A stretch of 64,000 bases of DNA. It comes from Erigeron canadensis. Its lineage: Eukaryota; Streptophyta; Magnoliopsida; Asterales; Asteraceae. The position numbers were made by a program, and so were the translations under genes. Where the stretch lies: assembly GCF_010389155.1 (NCBI RefSeq), contig NC_057764.1:13268001-13332000 (forward strand), written 5' to 3'. Under the pieces are notes generated by a model, which was given only the letters and a program-made list of their open reading frames with translations, was not told the DNA's origin and searched no databases. Of this stretch, positions 10,352 through 23,250 are shown piece by piece; position 1 is the stretch's first letter; every line of letters starts with the position of its first letter.

Positions 10352-10966
10352 GTTTGCCGAGCTCATTGCTCTGCAAATGGTTCAAATGACTTAGAAAAAT
10401 TTCATGTAAAATGTGTTGTTTGCCGAGCTTAGAACTCTGCAAACAACTTTATTCAAGAAAAACTCATGAAAATTATTTTAAGGAAATCATATGAAGGAAT
10501 TCAAGTACAAAGTTCTGCAAATAAGGTATTTTACAAAAGATTTATATTGATTTGGTGAGTAAAATGCTCTGCAAATAAGAACTTTGGTACTTGTGGAAAA
10601 AATTTCATGAAAGCCTAAAGGTTGTCGAGTTCAAAGCTCTGCACACATTTGAAATCCTTTGGATGGGTTTTGAGAAATCAATGGTTTGTCGAGCAAAAAC
10701 CTCGGCAAAAGGCAATTTATCATGATCATGTTATTTATCCCTTGTGTAGGTTTGAGGGTTAGGTGAAACACTTTTAAAGTATGCCGAGTAAAGAGCTCTG
10801 CATATAGTTGAAAAACACTTGAAAGAGATTTATGAAAACACTTGTTTGCCAAGCAAATATCTCGGCGTCTTTTATTGAAAATGGATATTTACAAGCCCAG
10901 AAATTATGAAGGTATGAAGATGACCGTTGACACTTGTTAAGGATGCCGAGCTAAAACTTCGGCACT
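10352..10966 (-). repeat. Array of about 9 GCAGAG/CTCGGC hairpin modules, Copia-3 3' region
   Basis: On the minus strand each module reads approximately TTTGCAGAG, 7 nt, CTCGGCAAA, an imperfect hairpin. Modules lie at about 10352, 10421, 10501, 10553, 10622, 10684, 10781, 10844 and 10943, 50-100 bp apart, with unrelated sequence between. The left arm is usually GCAGAG and the right arm usually CTCGGC or CTCGAC, giving the module a direction. The Copia-3 leader (56316-56700) has the same modules in the same direction. Confidence 0.8.
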
Positions 10967-11879
10967 TAGAACAAATTCAAACCAATTTCCAGAATTTACC
11001 CAAACCTTAAAATCCCAACCCAGAAATTTTAATCTAATGAGAAAGAGAACAGATTAAAAGGATAAACAACACTTATAAAGCCTAAACATGCATCTGAATT
11101 CATCAAACAATACAGCAAAACATCACAGAAATCATAACAAATAGGATTAGTTCATATTGGCATTTAATCAAACAGTTGGTATTCAAATAAGAAACAAGAA
11201 TTTCTACCTTTAACACATGATGATCTGATGATGAAAAGAGATGAAATGGACTTAGAAACACACTGAGATCACAACTCACTTAAGATATAATCCAAACGAA
11301 TCAACCAAGTGATATAAAAATTTATGTGAAGGTGATCGGACGAGGATGAGAAAAAGACAAAAAATTTTGAAAAATTTGAAAAACATTAAATGACCTTTGA
11401 ACCCGCTTGTTTTTCCTTTTTATTGCTCAAACTCGGATCTTGGGTCTGGGTCGACCCGCGTGTCAACCCAGATTATACTTCTCATGGGCTTAAAAAAAAT
11501 TAGGCTCACACTTTTTTGGATTTTAAAACAAACAAAAACAAAACAAAAAACTATTGGGCTAAAAAAAGAAATTTTTTTTAAAAAAAGCATAAAATAAAAT
11601 GAAAACATAACAAAAAAAACTTTGAATTTGGTTTTTCAATTTTAAAACAAACACACAAATATAAACACTACATAACAAATAGCAAAAACACAAATATTTA
11701 CATGCATTTGCATACTCCCCCTCGAATTAAGCATACAAGATAAAAATTAATTTACAAACTCCCCCTAAAATCATGCATTCTACCTTTTTTCTCCCCCTCA
11801 AACATTGCATGTAATAACAAGCAAAACACATCAATGTTTGAAACATAAAGTGAACATATAATACATAGCATGAAAGCAA
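10967..11879 (-). other. Copia-3 3' noncoding region with three purine tracts
   Basis: This lies downstream of the RNase H stop on the minus strand. Three GGGGGAG-type tracts (plus-strand CTCCCCC at about 11714-11724, 11758-11768 and 11790-11801) sit close together, like the multiple tracts in Copia-1 and Copia-2. The rest is AT-rich with runs of A and T around 11520-11640. No ORF with a recognisable product was seen. Confidence 0.65.
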
Positions 11880-14800
11880 TTAAGTTTGTAAATCAAGCAT
11901 TCCATGTTTGGTTTTTAGAAAATTGAACCTTTGTTCATCCAATGGTTTAGTGAAAAGGTCTGCCAACTGGTAGTCAGTGGGGACAAAATAGAGTTCGATG
12001 TTACCTTTCTCAACATGATCTTTAATAAAATGGTACCGAACATCTATGTGCTTGGTTTTAGTATGATGTACTGGATTGCAGGATATAGCAATGGCACTCT
12101 TGGAGTCACAGTAGATAGGAATTCTCTCAAACTGAAATCCATAGTCAGTTAATTGTGTCTTCATTCAAAGAACTTGTGAACAACAGCTAGCCGCAACAAC
12201 ATATTCAGCTTCTGCAGTAGATGTTGATACACAATTCTGCTTTTTTGAAGACCAACTTACCAACTTATCCCATAAAAACTGTACACTTCCCGAAGTACTC
12301 TTTCGATCCAACTTACAACCTGCATGGTCAGCATCCGAGTATGCAACTAATTGAAAGCCGGTACCAAAAACCAAAGTTCACTGTGCCTTTAAGGTAGCAG
12401 AAAATCCGTTTTACCGCATGAAAATGACTTTCTTTAGGATTGGCCTGGTACCTTGCACACATACATGTGAAAAACATAATATCCGGGCGACTTGTAATCA
12501 AATAAATGAGTGACCCTATCATACTACGATATTTTTTTGATCAAAAGATTTACCATTTAAATCCGCATGAATTTTTGTTCGAGTCTCCATGGTTGGCAAT
12601 TTAACATATCAAACTTTTTCAACATGTCAAGGATATATTTATTTTGACAAATATATGTACCATTGGACAACTGTTTGACTTGAATACCAAGGAAAAAGTT
12701 TAATTCACCCATCATACTCATTTCAAACTTGTTAATCATCAGTGCAGAATAATTCTTGTAGTACTTAGGGTTAGTCGACCCAAAAACTATATCATCAACA
12801 TAGATCTGGATTAAAAAGATGTCACTACCTTGTCTTTTAATGAACAAGGTAGTATCAATTGAACCTTTGTCATACCAGGCACGAGGAGCTTGTTTCAAAC
12901 CATACAATGTCTTATCTAACCTGTAGACATAATTCAGATGTGTAGAGTTCACAAAACCTTCTGGTTGTTCAACATAAACTTCTTCCTTGAGAACTCCATT
13001 TAAAAATGTTGTTTTGACATCCATTTGATATACAATAAAGTTCTTGTAAGCAGCATAGGCAAGAAACATCCGTATTGCTTCAATTCGTGCAACAGGTGCA
13101 AACGTCTCATCATAATCTATGCCATCTTGTTGACAATATCCCTTTGCAACCAAACGTGCTTTGTTTCGTACAACAACTCCGTTTTCATCCTTTTTGTTCT
13201 TGAAGATCCAATTGGTTGTAATTGGTTCTTTGTTCTTGTAAGGATTCGGAACCAATATCCACACTTGAAGCCTCTCAAATTGATTGAGTTCTTCTTGCAT
13301 TGTTTTTACCCAATCTGGACTACCGAGTGCTTCATTCACTGTTTTTGGCTCAACAATACTCAGGAAATTTACAAACAGACATTCAATCACGAATGCAGAT
13401 CTTGTCTGTATTCCTGAATCTGGATTGCCAAATATCTAAGAAATCGGATGAGATCTAGTCCATTTGGTTGAATGAGGAAGAGGTTCGTGTGGATCATTTA
13501 ATTCGTTAGTATTAATGAACGTTGGAGTATGTTGTGCAGTTACTTGCTCAAATGAAGTTGCCAGTGGTTCAACAAAGTCTTCAGTGTTATAAACTTCAGG
13601 ATTGGTAGCAGGATTTGTCACTTGAGAGATATGAGTATTTGGACCTTGTAACTCATAAGTGGCAGTATGAAGATGAAATTCAGATGATGGAGAAGATATA
13701 TCTGAATTGAGTGATGGTGATAACTCATCGTCTCCATTTGGTGCTGAAGAAGTATTCATGGTACTGGAGACTGTATTTGTATCTAAACCGGGTTTAGACA
13801 CTCTTGGGTAATCATAGTAGAATTCTTCAAACAAATTATCCAAATCCTCTGTTGTCGGAGTACTGAATTGAGATTTGACATTTGAAGCAGTTATTGTGGC
13901 GGATGCTTGTGGTCGATTAAGTTCGGGTCTTGAACTGTTTTGTTCAAGAACCATTCCAGAGAGTTCATCAAATCGAACATTCATACTCTCAACTATCTTT
14001 TTCATCCGACAATTGTACACGCGATATGCAATCGATTCTCTTGAGTAACTAATAAAGTATGCCTCATCACCTTTTGGTTCAAATTTACCGAAATTGTCTC
14101 GATCATTGAGAACATAACAAACACATCAAAAAATGTGTAAGAAGTTCACATTGGGTTTTCTTTTATTGATCACCTCATATGGAGTTTTGTCAAATCTCTT
14201 GTTCATAATAGACCTATTCTGAGTGAAACAAGCAGTAGCTACAGCTTCAGCCCAAAGATTTGGAGGCAACTTTGAATAGGCAAGCATTGTTCTAGCTGCT
14301 TCAACAAGAGTTCGATTTCGACGTTCAACTACTCCATTTTGTTGAGGTGTTCTTGTGGCAGAGAATTGATGAGTAATGCCTAATGATTTAAAGAAACAAT
14401 CAATTGTTGAATTCTTGAATTCTGTGCCATTGTCGGAACAAACAATTCATATTGAGGATTGAAGATTAACTTGGGTTTGTTTGATGAAATCAATGATTTC
14501 TTTTGGAGCATCACTTTTGGCATGAAGAAAGAAAACCCAAGTATAACGAGAAAAATCATCAACAATCACAAGAATGTATCTCTTTCCATGAATGCTTTTA
14601 ACTTTCATTGGTCCACACAAATCCATATGCAAAAGATGCAAAGCACCTTCGGTACTCAGATGTTTCTTTGGTTTGTGAGATGCCTTCTTCATCTTGTCAA
14701 TAGCACAAGTTGGACAAACATGTTCGCATTCATACTTGTAATCAGGAAGACCTTCAACAAGATGTTTGTCCACTAAAGCATTGATTGTTTGAAAGTTAAG

Positions 14801-15101
14801 ATGAGATAAACGACGATGCCATAGCCAAGAATTTTGTGCAGAGGCTTTCGAAAGAAGGCAAATGTCAAAATCCAGATTTGGAACATTATTAAGATCAATG
14901 GTGAACAAATTATTGTCCCTTATTCCAGTGAAAATATTTCCCCCCTCCGCGGTTTGAACTTTGCATTCGTATCTTTTGAAAATCACTTGAAGATCATTGT
15001 CACAGAATTGTCCAACACTAAAAAGATTGTGACCTAATCCTTCAACATATGATTGATAGTAATTCCATTATTGACAATGTCTCCATAACCAAGAATAGGG
15101 G
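11880..15101 (-). pseudogene. pol: Copia-3 integrase-RT-RNase H, multiply broken
   Basis: Reading the minus strand from 15101: the tail of protease/start of integrase, the zinc region (WHRRLSHLNF, CPTCAIDKMKK), the first catalytic motif HMDLCGPM, then frame changes through QNGVVERRN to the integrase C-terminus (14020-13436). RT occupies 13390-12557 with [22 protein letters not shown] and an intact YVDDIVFGS box. About 12 codons are missing after APRAWYD compared with Copia-1. RNase H is split into three frames (12522-12328, 12374-12165, 12164-11880) and ends in HGMLDLQT. The gene is interrupted at 15101 by the Athila element, between codons for I and A of the integrase N-terminal region. Confidence 0.87.
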
Positions 15102-16654
15102 TGATGTGCAAAATCGAGCTTTAAATTTATAAAACTAGAACTACCTAAAAACTCACAACTACGCACTCGCGGGCAGTGGACCCGATCGTTTGCAATATAG
15201 TTAAGAGATAAGCCCGAGTTCGTTCTCAGGGATTAGAAATGACTAGTTGCTTTATGAAATGGTTTAGAAAATCCTCTTGACAATCAAAGTAAAATTGGCT
15301 TGCAAAATAATTGCATAAATTTGAAAAGAAATTCAGACAATATAATTAAAAGTCATCCACCTTGACTTCCCTCGACTTCAAATGTGATTGCGTTTAATTA
15401 AGAAAAAATTCTCTAGAGTTTAAAGATAATCGTGACAAGATTAAGGTGCTCACGTGGTACCACCAACCATGAACAAAATACCGAATCACCTTATTGCTAA
15501 TCAAATTACGCAAGCCGGTACCACCAACACAAAGGCAACTCTTCCAACAATTAGTTTTATTGACTATCGAATTATCAATTGAACCTATGTGACATTAACG
15601 TAGTACCACCAACCGTTATCAATCACGTTGACAAAATTAATCTTTTCTTAAAATAATATTCACTATCATACCATGAACTAGTGATAATTACTCATAGACA
15701 AGTAACTGTTTTAAAATCACATACACATTCAACTGGTACCACCAACGAAGAATTATATGCAACCAATATCAAAATTAATTAATAAAAAGAATTAAAATCA
15801 TCAAGATCACAGAACAACGATAATTAAATAAACTCTTTTGAATTAAAAAATATTGCAATCACATTATCCGTCTCGTTTCATCAAGGTGAATGATTAAACG
15901 TTTAGCCACTCATGATCAATCCACAATAATAATCAAAATAGAAGAGAAACATGATGTACCAATTGTTTGATGAAAAAAAAATTGCATGACAGTAAGTAGA
16001 TACGATCTAGAAGGGTGCTCGTGAATCTTCAACGAATCCACCTAAGAAATTATCTTGATTGGAGATTGAAGAACCCTTGTAGAACAGCTCCTAGAAAGAT
16101 TTTTGATGCTTTGGGAATTAGGGTTATGTTTCTTATTTATACCTTTCAAAATCTGATGCAAAATTCGTCCAAAACCCTTCAGATCCCGTGCACTCACTGC
16201 GGCACAGTGGCTTGTGAAGGCCGCCACTGCGGCGCAGTCATTTTCCTCGACCTTCTTTTCTCCCTTCCTGACTGCGGCGCAGTCATCCTAGTTCGACCCC
16301 CACTGCGGAGCAGTGGGGTGTGTTCCACTCTTTTCCGTGGATAAGGACTGCGGCGCAGTGGGCATGGCAACCTCCACTGCGGCGCAGTCACAAGCTTGGT
16401 GACTAAAGTTTGTCTTTCGATCTTTAAGCTTGCTGAATGCTTCAATCTTCTAAACTTTATCAACTCTCAATCTCATAAATCATAGTCTTGACCAAAAATC
16501 ATCCGAAAATGTGCCATATGAACGCGTAACCTGTTTAGAGCCTGTAAACACTAACAAACACCATAAACGCGCCAAATGCACACAAAATAGACTTAAAACA
16601 CTTAAATAAACGGTCAATAACGATGTGGGTAATGAGTATAAATTAGTCACATCA
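15102..16654 (-). repeat. Athila 3' LTR
   Basis: 1553 bp with TGATGTG and CACATCA ends. It is 82 bp shorter than the 5' LTR: 71 bp is lost between two palindrome modules, and 11 bp where the 5' LTR has a local duplication around 27620-27640. Recurrent TACCACCAA(C/A) phrases occur at about 15460-15750, spaced 60-130 bp apart. Confidence 0.93.
16193..16391. repeat. Array of 6 ACTGCGGCGCAGT palindromes in Athila 3' LTR
   Basis: Six modules of the 13-bp inverted repeat ACTGCG-G-CGCAGT, with substitutions, lie 20-50 bp apart. Flanking bases often extend the pairing (CCCC/GGGG, TGAC/GTCA). The corresponding arrays in the 5' LTR and in the solo LTR at 53175 contain eight modules. Confidence 0.9.
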
Positions 16655-16672
16655 AATCCCCCCACACTTGAG
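16655..16672 (-). other. Athila polypurine tract
   Basis: The minus strand reads AAGTGTGGGGGGATT directly before the 3' LTR, the position of the plus-strand priming site. Similar GTGTGGGGG tracts occur inside the element at about 18893-18906 and 21297-21310. Confidence 0.85.
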
Positions 16673-19142
16673 CATTGCTTGTCCTCAAGCAAATCCAAAC
16701 TTTAAGTAAAACATTCCTTGACAATCAAACTATCAAACAAGTGACAAATATCAAAAAGAAGCAACACCAAGCATGTCGAATGACAAAAAGCGGGTGAAGC
16801 AGTTTTAATCTTAAATGAAAACTCGAAATGTTTGACAATACCTGAACAATCCGCTGCCACGATAATCAACTAAGCATAAATGAAAACAAACAATCCTATC
16901 AATATCATTCTACTCCAACAAACTTACTTTTGGGGTTGAATATATGAAGAATCACTTATAGCTCAGTCACGATGTATACTCTTTTACCATAGGCTTGAAC
17001 TAGGATCGTCACTCCACCATTAAGGCGCAAGCATTAAGTACATCGTCAAAATAGGCATTAAGGGTGGTTGTATAGTTAAACTAAGGCTATGTATAAGGGA
17101 TATGTACAATAGAATACGGAAAATTTATAGGTTAAAAGTGAAAGGTAAGAATTGATAGTATAAGTTATATTAAATATGAACAAAATAGTCTAATCAAACC
17201 TATACCATTGATTGCCAACAAGCACTAACCCATAAGATGCTATCCTGCGAACACCTCGAAAGTACCAAGCAAGCCCAACACCATTGTGGTGTATCAACTT
17301 CAAACAACTTACAATCAACCAAATCTTCCATAATAATGTCACAACAAACTTTCTAGACATTTAAAAATGAGAAATGCCTACTAGTAGCCCAAGTTCTTTC
17401 TTTTCTTTTTTTTTTTTTTATTTTTCTGTTTTTCAATTCTTTTTATTCTTTTTGAACCATTTTTACTCTACTAGTAGATACTCTCTTACAATGATAAACA
17501 TGCCTATAACACTTCACTTTCTTTGTTTGAACAATCCAAGACAATCTTCAATAACTTAACCCATTCACATATTCTCATAGACAAGAATATTCCACAAATC
17601 AACCCACTGAAACTCTCCCAAACCATCCAAACAAACCAATGACAATCAATGGCCCCCCAGATTAGATTATTGGTATAATTAGGTGAAGTTTACATGAATA
17701 GGTGGATTTATACAATGGAGAAGGTAAAGTTAAAGTGATGTATATGTGTATAATTTCTCTAAGGTATACAAAAAGGAAAAAATGTGTGAATATAGACAAG
17801 TATATGTATAAGGTTGTATAGTAGGGGTATGGATATACAAAAGAAAAATGAAAAGAAAGAAAGAAAAAGTATGGTCAAACCTAAATGCCAATTCATCATC
17901 CAATGTACTCGTCACGATCACCAGGCCAAGTTCTAGAATCAACACATCACCGGTATACTCTTATCAAGAAAAGAACTCGGAAATGGCTTAGAAATACCTC
18001 AAACACGCACATCCTAGTGCAGGGTATCAAAATGAAATCCCTTACTCCCGAATAAATCCAAGAGCCTAAGAGAGAGACGTATTTACGAAGCAAACAAACC
18101 AAAACCGTAACCTGACAAACTATATATGAAATGATGAAATCTCACAATTGGGTGTTTTGGATATATATGAGTATGCAAGTAATGTTATCAATCCCAAAGG
18201 ACTAGCCAAACAACCGTTCAGAACACACTTCGCCAATTAAAATTTTTTGTCAAAGAAACATTTTGTAGTAAAATTGCTTAATAAGTAATCAATTAAGTGT
18301 CAAAAACAATTTACCACAAGGACAAGTTCAACTCAAGTTTTAAAAATCATATCAACTTCTATTATTCCGCCAAATTGATAGCACCAGTTTTAAACATGCA
18401 CATCACAGTTAAGAGCTCAAAATAGAAACTCATACCTCTAGATAGAATCCAAAGGTCTACGAGAGGGACACATCAACAAAGCCGATAGAAATCTCAATAG
18501 CAAAACAACAAAGGTGATAAACCCGGTAGCTTAAATGTATTTGCCACCCCCCAACACTTATGATGGACAATGCCCTCAATGTCTATATCCGGTCCAACAA
18601 AAGTAAATAGGGGTAAGCGACATAGAAAAATAAGAGCACATACCGGAATAAGGACACATTCCATTTTGAAACAAGTTATCAACCCCGTGTCACAAATGGC
18701 ACTTCCGAAATAGGAAGGACACTTTGGTTGGCGGGATAAACAACTTGTACAAAAACGGAAGGTGCAAGAGTTGTGTGTGCATCAAACATAGCAATAACAA
18801 ATATGGCGCTGAACTTACAGCCAGCATATGCACACCATCACACAATCAACACATTGATGCCATAGAATAGACGAGAAGAGAATCTAAGGGGTTCCCCCCA
18901 CACTTGAGTTGCGCTATAGCTATCAAATGTAACAACTTGCTCATATTGCATCAAAACAAACCATAATAATTCCAAGCATAACCTTATTCTACTGTTCATG
19001 CAACAAACCAAAAGAAAAAGAAAAATAACCAAATACAATGTTTCATCACCCCGTAGGGTGGATACCAACAGAAATAAAGAGAGAAGATAAGAAATAATGT
19101 ATCAAGTACAGTCATCCATCTGCCAAAATGAGTAGCAATCAA
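16673..19142 (-). other. Athila 3' noncoding region
   Basis: About 2.5 kb between the env-like remnant and the polypurine tract. It holds no convincing ORF. Visible features are a T-rich run at 17400-17460, an A/G-rich run at about 17840-17870, and a second polypurine-like tract at about 18893-18906. Long 3' noncoding regions are normal for Athila. Confidence 0.6.
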
Positions 19143-20829
19143 TCAACATATGACCCCATCACACGGTACCGGATGGAGGTCATCATAATCTCTATCACCG
19201 CTACTGCTGCCCGTGATAGCCATAAGGAGCACCAGGTGGGCCAGAAAGATCATCCACCCAGCTAGTGGCCTGCTCTGGCGTGCCTCCTGAACCTGAACCG
19301 CCATAACCGCCTCCCGGCTGATCATCTGCCTGTCCAAACCCACCAGCAGTAAATCCTCTTGAGCCACCAGCAAATTCAGTGAACCCAGAGCTAGTACCTG
19401 CAAAGAAACTAGGCATAGAAGAGGAGTTCCCAGCATCACCACTTGTCATGGGGCCGTGGAGATCCTCCCAAGTCATGGGGCCGTGGAGACATCTGGGAAG
19501 GCGTAAAGAATAAAGAACCGCCATCCTGTCGATAAGGTGGAACACGGATAGGTGGTGGGCTAAAAGGTGGAATGGGGTCGGGCCTCACAAACTCCGTCCC
19601 TGTATACTGGGCTTGCCACATCGGCTGGTAATAATTAAGAGTGTAGTTTTTATGGGCCTGCTGTGACCCTATCCATGTCATCTCCTGATCCATGCGCCGC
19701 TGATAATCATCAAAAGCCTGGCGGCTGGCCTTTTGCCCCTCAAAAATCTGCTGGAGCTGGGTGCTCAATGGGGTCAAATCAATCCCTACGGGACCCCGGC
19801 TCCTCGGTGGCTCCTGCGGAGCATCCCCCATCTCCACATCCTCAGGTGCCTCCACAACCGGATGTGGCGCAGCAATAACCCAGTATCATCCAGCAACCTC
19901 GAACTCTCATTCTTTGTCATCTTCTTCACAATCTTCCCCCTCACCAACTCGCCCTCAGTAAAAGTCTCCTAAAAAACCTGAGGAGATAGATCTGTCTGGC
20001 ACTCATCCGTGTCGAAAATACCCATCCTCCTGTAAATCTGGGTGATGAAGTGCCCCAGAACCAACTCCAAGTCGGAGTGGTTACACATCCTATCAAGAAC
20101 AACTATGGGGGACAAAGCCAACCTCCTGGGTGCCCCCTCTGAAAACAGCTTAATCAACCATATATCAGTTTGGTACGCCTTGTCCCAGTGAGTGGACCGC
20201 TGTACCAAGAAAGTAACAATCATCCGGTGGAGCATTCTCAGTTTCACACTCCTAATCTTGGACACACTAACTGTCCCCCTAGATGGCCAAGCTTCGCCCC
20301 CAGAAATACGAGTCCAATACTGTGGAATGGACTCACTATCAATAGCCTGCTTCACATACAACCCTTGCCTCAACAAAGCCCTAAAATCACTGTTCTTCAA
20401 CTCATCTAGTGAGTACATACCAGTATAGTACCCAAACTGTGCCACGGATATCTTCCTCTAAACACTTCGACAGTAAAACGACACACACCACTCAAAAATG
20501 TCTTTAACTTTATTCAACTCTTTTGAAAGTTTCAACGTTGAATAAAACTCTAAACATAATTCCCGATATACCGGTTCCCTATTATTAAACACATTATGCC
20601 ACGTATCACTAACAACTGACCGGTCACCCACTTGAGCCTCAACCCGAAACCATCCATTAATATCAGCTTGGATACCAAAATGTTGAGCTGCAGTTGGGTG
20701 GAGATACCTGGGAGGGCACACAACCTGTTTGTGCAAAGAATACAACTTATTGAGGTAGATGTTCCTGTGTGGTTGCTTCACCCTTGTAAACTCAAGCCAC
20801 GTATGTTTTTCGTTCATTGTCCGGGCCAA
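19143..20829 (-). pseudogene. Athila env-like/third ORF remnant
   Basis: The position, downstream of integrase and before the polypurine tract, is where Athila elements carry an extra ORF often called env-like. Four overlapping frames on the minus strand (20829-20458, 20445-19969, 19855-19436, 19545-19143) give one broken protein. The first part has a W/F/Y-rich globular character (ending FEWCVSFYC) and the middle part contains ISGGEAWPSRGT and LVLGHFITQIYRRMGIFD. The C-terminal part is rich in Pro, Gln and Gly. No signal peptide or clear membrane segment was seen, so an envelope function is not supported by sequence; identification rests on position and character. Confidence 0.6.
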
Positions 20830-22176
20830 AATGTGAGCGCAGGTGGCTCAACTGTCTTCTTAGCTACCTTAGCGGGTACCTCGGCGGTCCCGCTCGATTG
20901 ACCCACTTCGGGGTTCTTTCGTTTGTCAACACCGGCAGCATCCTGTAATCACAAACAATAAGACAAACACACATGTTAAACGAGGAATACAAACCGGGAA
21001 CCATATTAAAAACAAAAAAAATTTTGGGCAGAAAAGTGCCCCACTGCGACGCAGTGAGGCAAAGGAAAAACTGGGTCGTGGATAACCACTGCGGCGCAGT
21101 GGGGTTCATATCACATGCAGGTCACGAGCAACGGACTTCGGCGCAGTGGGCTAAACCAACCACCACTGCAGCGCAGTCACTTGAATATCTGGGAAAGTTC
21201 ATCATTTGTTCATCACGAATTTCAAACTAATGGGGTGCAACAAATCAACATACTAGCCATCTTTCAGCAATTAACAACACATAATCACACATTATCCTCC
21301 CCCACACTTGTTTATCAAAAATCCCCAATTTTTTTCAAAACCCTAGTTTTAATTTAAGATCAAATCCGGATTTACAAGTGTTTTAATCGTGAAATTGAAC
21401 ATTAAATTATCATCTATACCCATTAATTAACAAAAGCCACCAAACAATTTAACAATTACAACCTAAAAATTGAAAAACAAAAATTAAAGAAAAGAAAAAG
21501 AAATTAGTCAAGGAATCTTACTCCTCTTCCCATGATAGCTACGAAAGGATGATAATCTAGAAGATAGAGAAGAAAAGTGCAAGATTTTGGTGGATTAGAG
21601 AATGATTTTCGAAAGCAAAGGGGTGTTCTTGAGGAGGGACTTGCGTTTTCCTTTTTAGAGAAAAACATAAGAGGCTTTGAATTTTTGTGGTGAAAAAACA
21701 ACTCAATCTTTCCTTTTTTTACTTTAAACCCCCGCTCCCCCTCTGACCGGTCAATACGCCCACTGCGGCACAGTGGGCTAAGGCTTCCCCTCACTGCGGC
21801 GCAGTGAGGCCTAATGCATTTGGGTGCCGAGCATTTGGACTGCGGCGCAGTCAGCTCTTCACACCCCCACTGCGGCGCAGTGGGGTTATGGTCAATACTG
21901 GACAAGGAATTGGACTGCGGCGTAGTCAAGGTCACCACCCCCATTGCAGCGTAGTGGGGGACTTTTCCAGACAAATTTTTTTTCGTTTTTTCATTTTTAA
22001 ACACAAACTTACCTCAATCCGCTTCACACCACATTTGAACCTGCACATTCTTGACAAAACAAAGTAAAACTATCTAACACAATGAAAATCAAATTTGACA
22101 AAACAAAATTAAACATGGGTGCCTCCCGAGAAGCGCTAAATTTATTTACGAGTCGTGAGCTAGACTCGACCATTTT
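20830..22176 (-). other. Athila spacer between integrase and env-like ORF, with palindrome arrays
   Basis: Noncoding spacer. Two further clusters of ACTGCGGCGCAGT palindromes occur, at 21040-21180 (about four modules) and 21757-21960 (about six modules), so the motif is not confined to the LTRs. A third polypurine-like tract (plus-strand CCTCCCCCACACTTG) lies at about 21296-21310. Short ORFs across the palindromes are composition artefacts. Confidence 0.75.
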
Positions 22177-23238
22177 TTAAGTTTCTGAATAAAAAATGGG
22201 GATTTCTTCAACCATCCCCTCCTCTTGGTCTTCTTCCAAATAAAGTTTCAACCTGTGGCCATTCACAATAAAAGAACCGTCTCCATTTCTTTTAAACAAC
22301 TCAACATAGTCGGACGGATAAACATGCTTAATCACAAAAGGTCCTATCCATCTAGAAGTCAACTTGGGTTGTTTAATTTTAAATTTCGACAAAAATAACA
22401 AAACTTTTGCTCCAACCTTAAACTCCTTTCTACGGATCCTTTTGTCATGGTAAACTTTGGTTTTCTCTTTATAAATTCTTGAGTTTTCATATGCACCCAA
22501 CCTAAGCTCATCGAGCTCATGAAGTTGCATTAACCTAAGTTCACCGGCCTCTATCATATCTAGATTTAAATTTCTCAAAGCCCAGTACGCCTTATGCTCT
22601 AATTCAACCGGCAAATGACAAGTCTTACCGTAGAGAAACCAGTATGGCGTGGTGCCAATCGGGGTCTTAAAGGCGGTCCTAAATGCCCACAAGATGTCAT
22701 CTAACTTTTTCGACTAAACCTTGGGGTTATCCCCGACCGTTTTTTCCAAAATTCTTTTTAATGCCCGGTTGGTGTTCTCCACTTGACCACTGGTCTGTGG
22801 GTGATAAGAAGTTGAAAAATAATGACACATACCATACCTTTTAAGAACCTTATCTAATTGATGATTAGCAAAATGTGCACCACGGTCACTAATTAAGGCT
22901 CTAGGGCAACCAAATCTACTAAACAGTTGCTTCAGAAAATCAATGAAGTCTATGCCCCAAATATCAAATACTTCACATACCTGAATTCCTTGCTGTGGCA
23001 TTTCATCCCGTCTAGTGATGCTTCCTTGTCTTTGGCAAATGTCGCAGGTTTCAACCAACGTTTGAGCCTCCATGAAAACTGTAGGCCAATAGAAACCTGC
23101 ATCAAAAACCTTGGTACCTATAACCGAAGGACCATAGTGACCTCCGGTTGGCCCGTAATGACAAGCATCCAATATCTCCCGAGTTTCAGCTCCCGCGACA
23201 CATCTTCTCACCATACCATCTACACAAGTACGAAACAA
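22177..23238 (-). pseudogene. pol: Athila integrase with internal deletion
   Basis: Two minus-strand frames (23238-22714 and 22692-22177) encode integrase. The zinc-binding part shows [11 protein letters not shown] and CDICQRQG. The first catalytic Asp is in WGIDFI, the second in LISDRGAHF and the catalytic Glu in [10 protein letters not shown]. Between WGIDFI and the segment [11 protein letters not shown] roughly 35-40 residues usual for the family are absent, so part of the catalytic fold is lost. A stop separates the two frames near 22700. The C-terminal part (AFRTAFKTPIGTTPYWFLYG onward) looks complete and ends at 22177. Confidence 0.88.
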
Positions 23239-23250
23239 ATATGGGCTATC

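Noticed and set aside
10352..10966. CRISPR-like array (short repeats with unrelated spacers)
   Set aside because: Repeats are imperfect, spacing is irregular, the region is plant retrotransposon DNA and no cas genes exist.
16194..16463. ORFs across the palindrome arrays (also 21504-22004, 28655-28906, 54216-54440)
   Set aside because: Repetitive Pro/Gln/Arg translations generated by ACTGCGGCGCAGT; they are in LTR or spacer DNA.
19143..20829. A host gene or true viral envelope gene
   Set aside because: It sits inside the Athila element between integrase and polypurine tract, is broken, and shows no signal peptide or membrane anchor.
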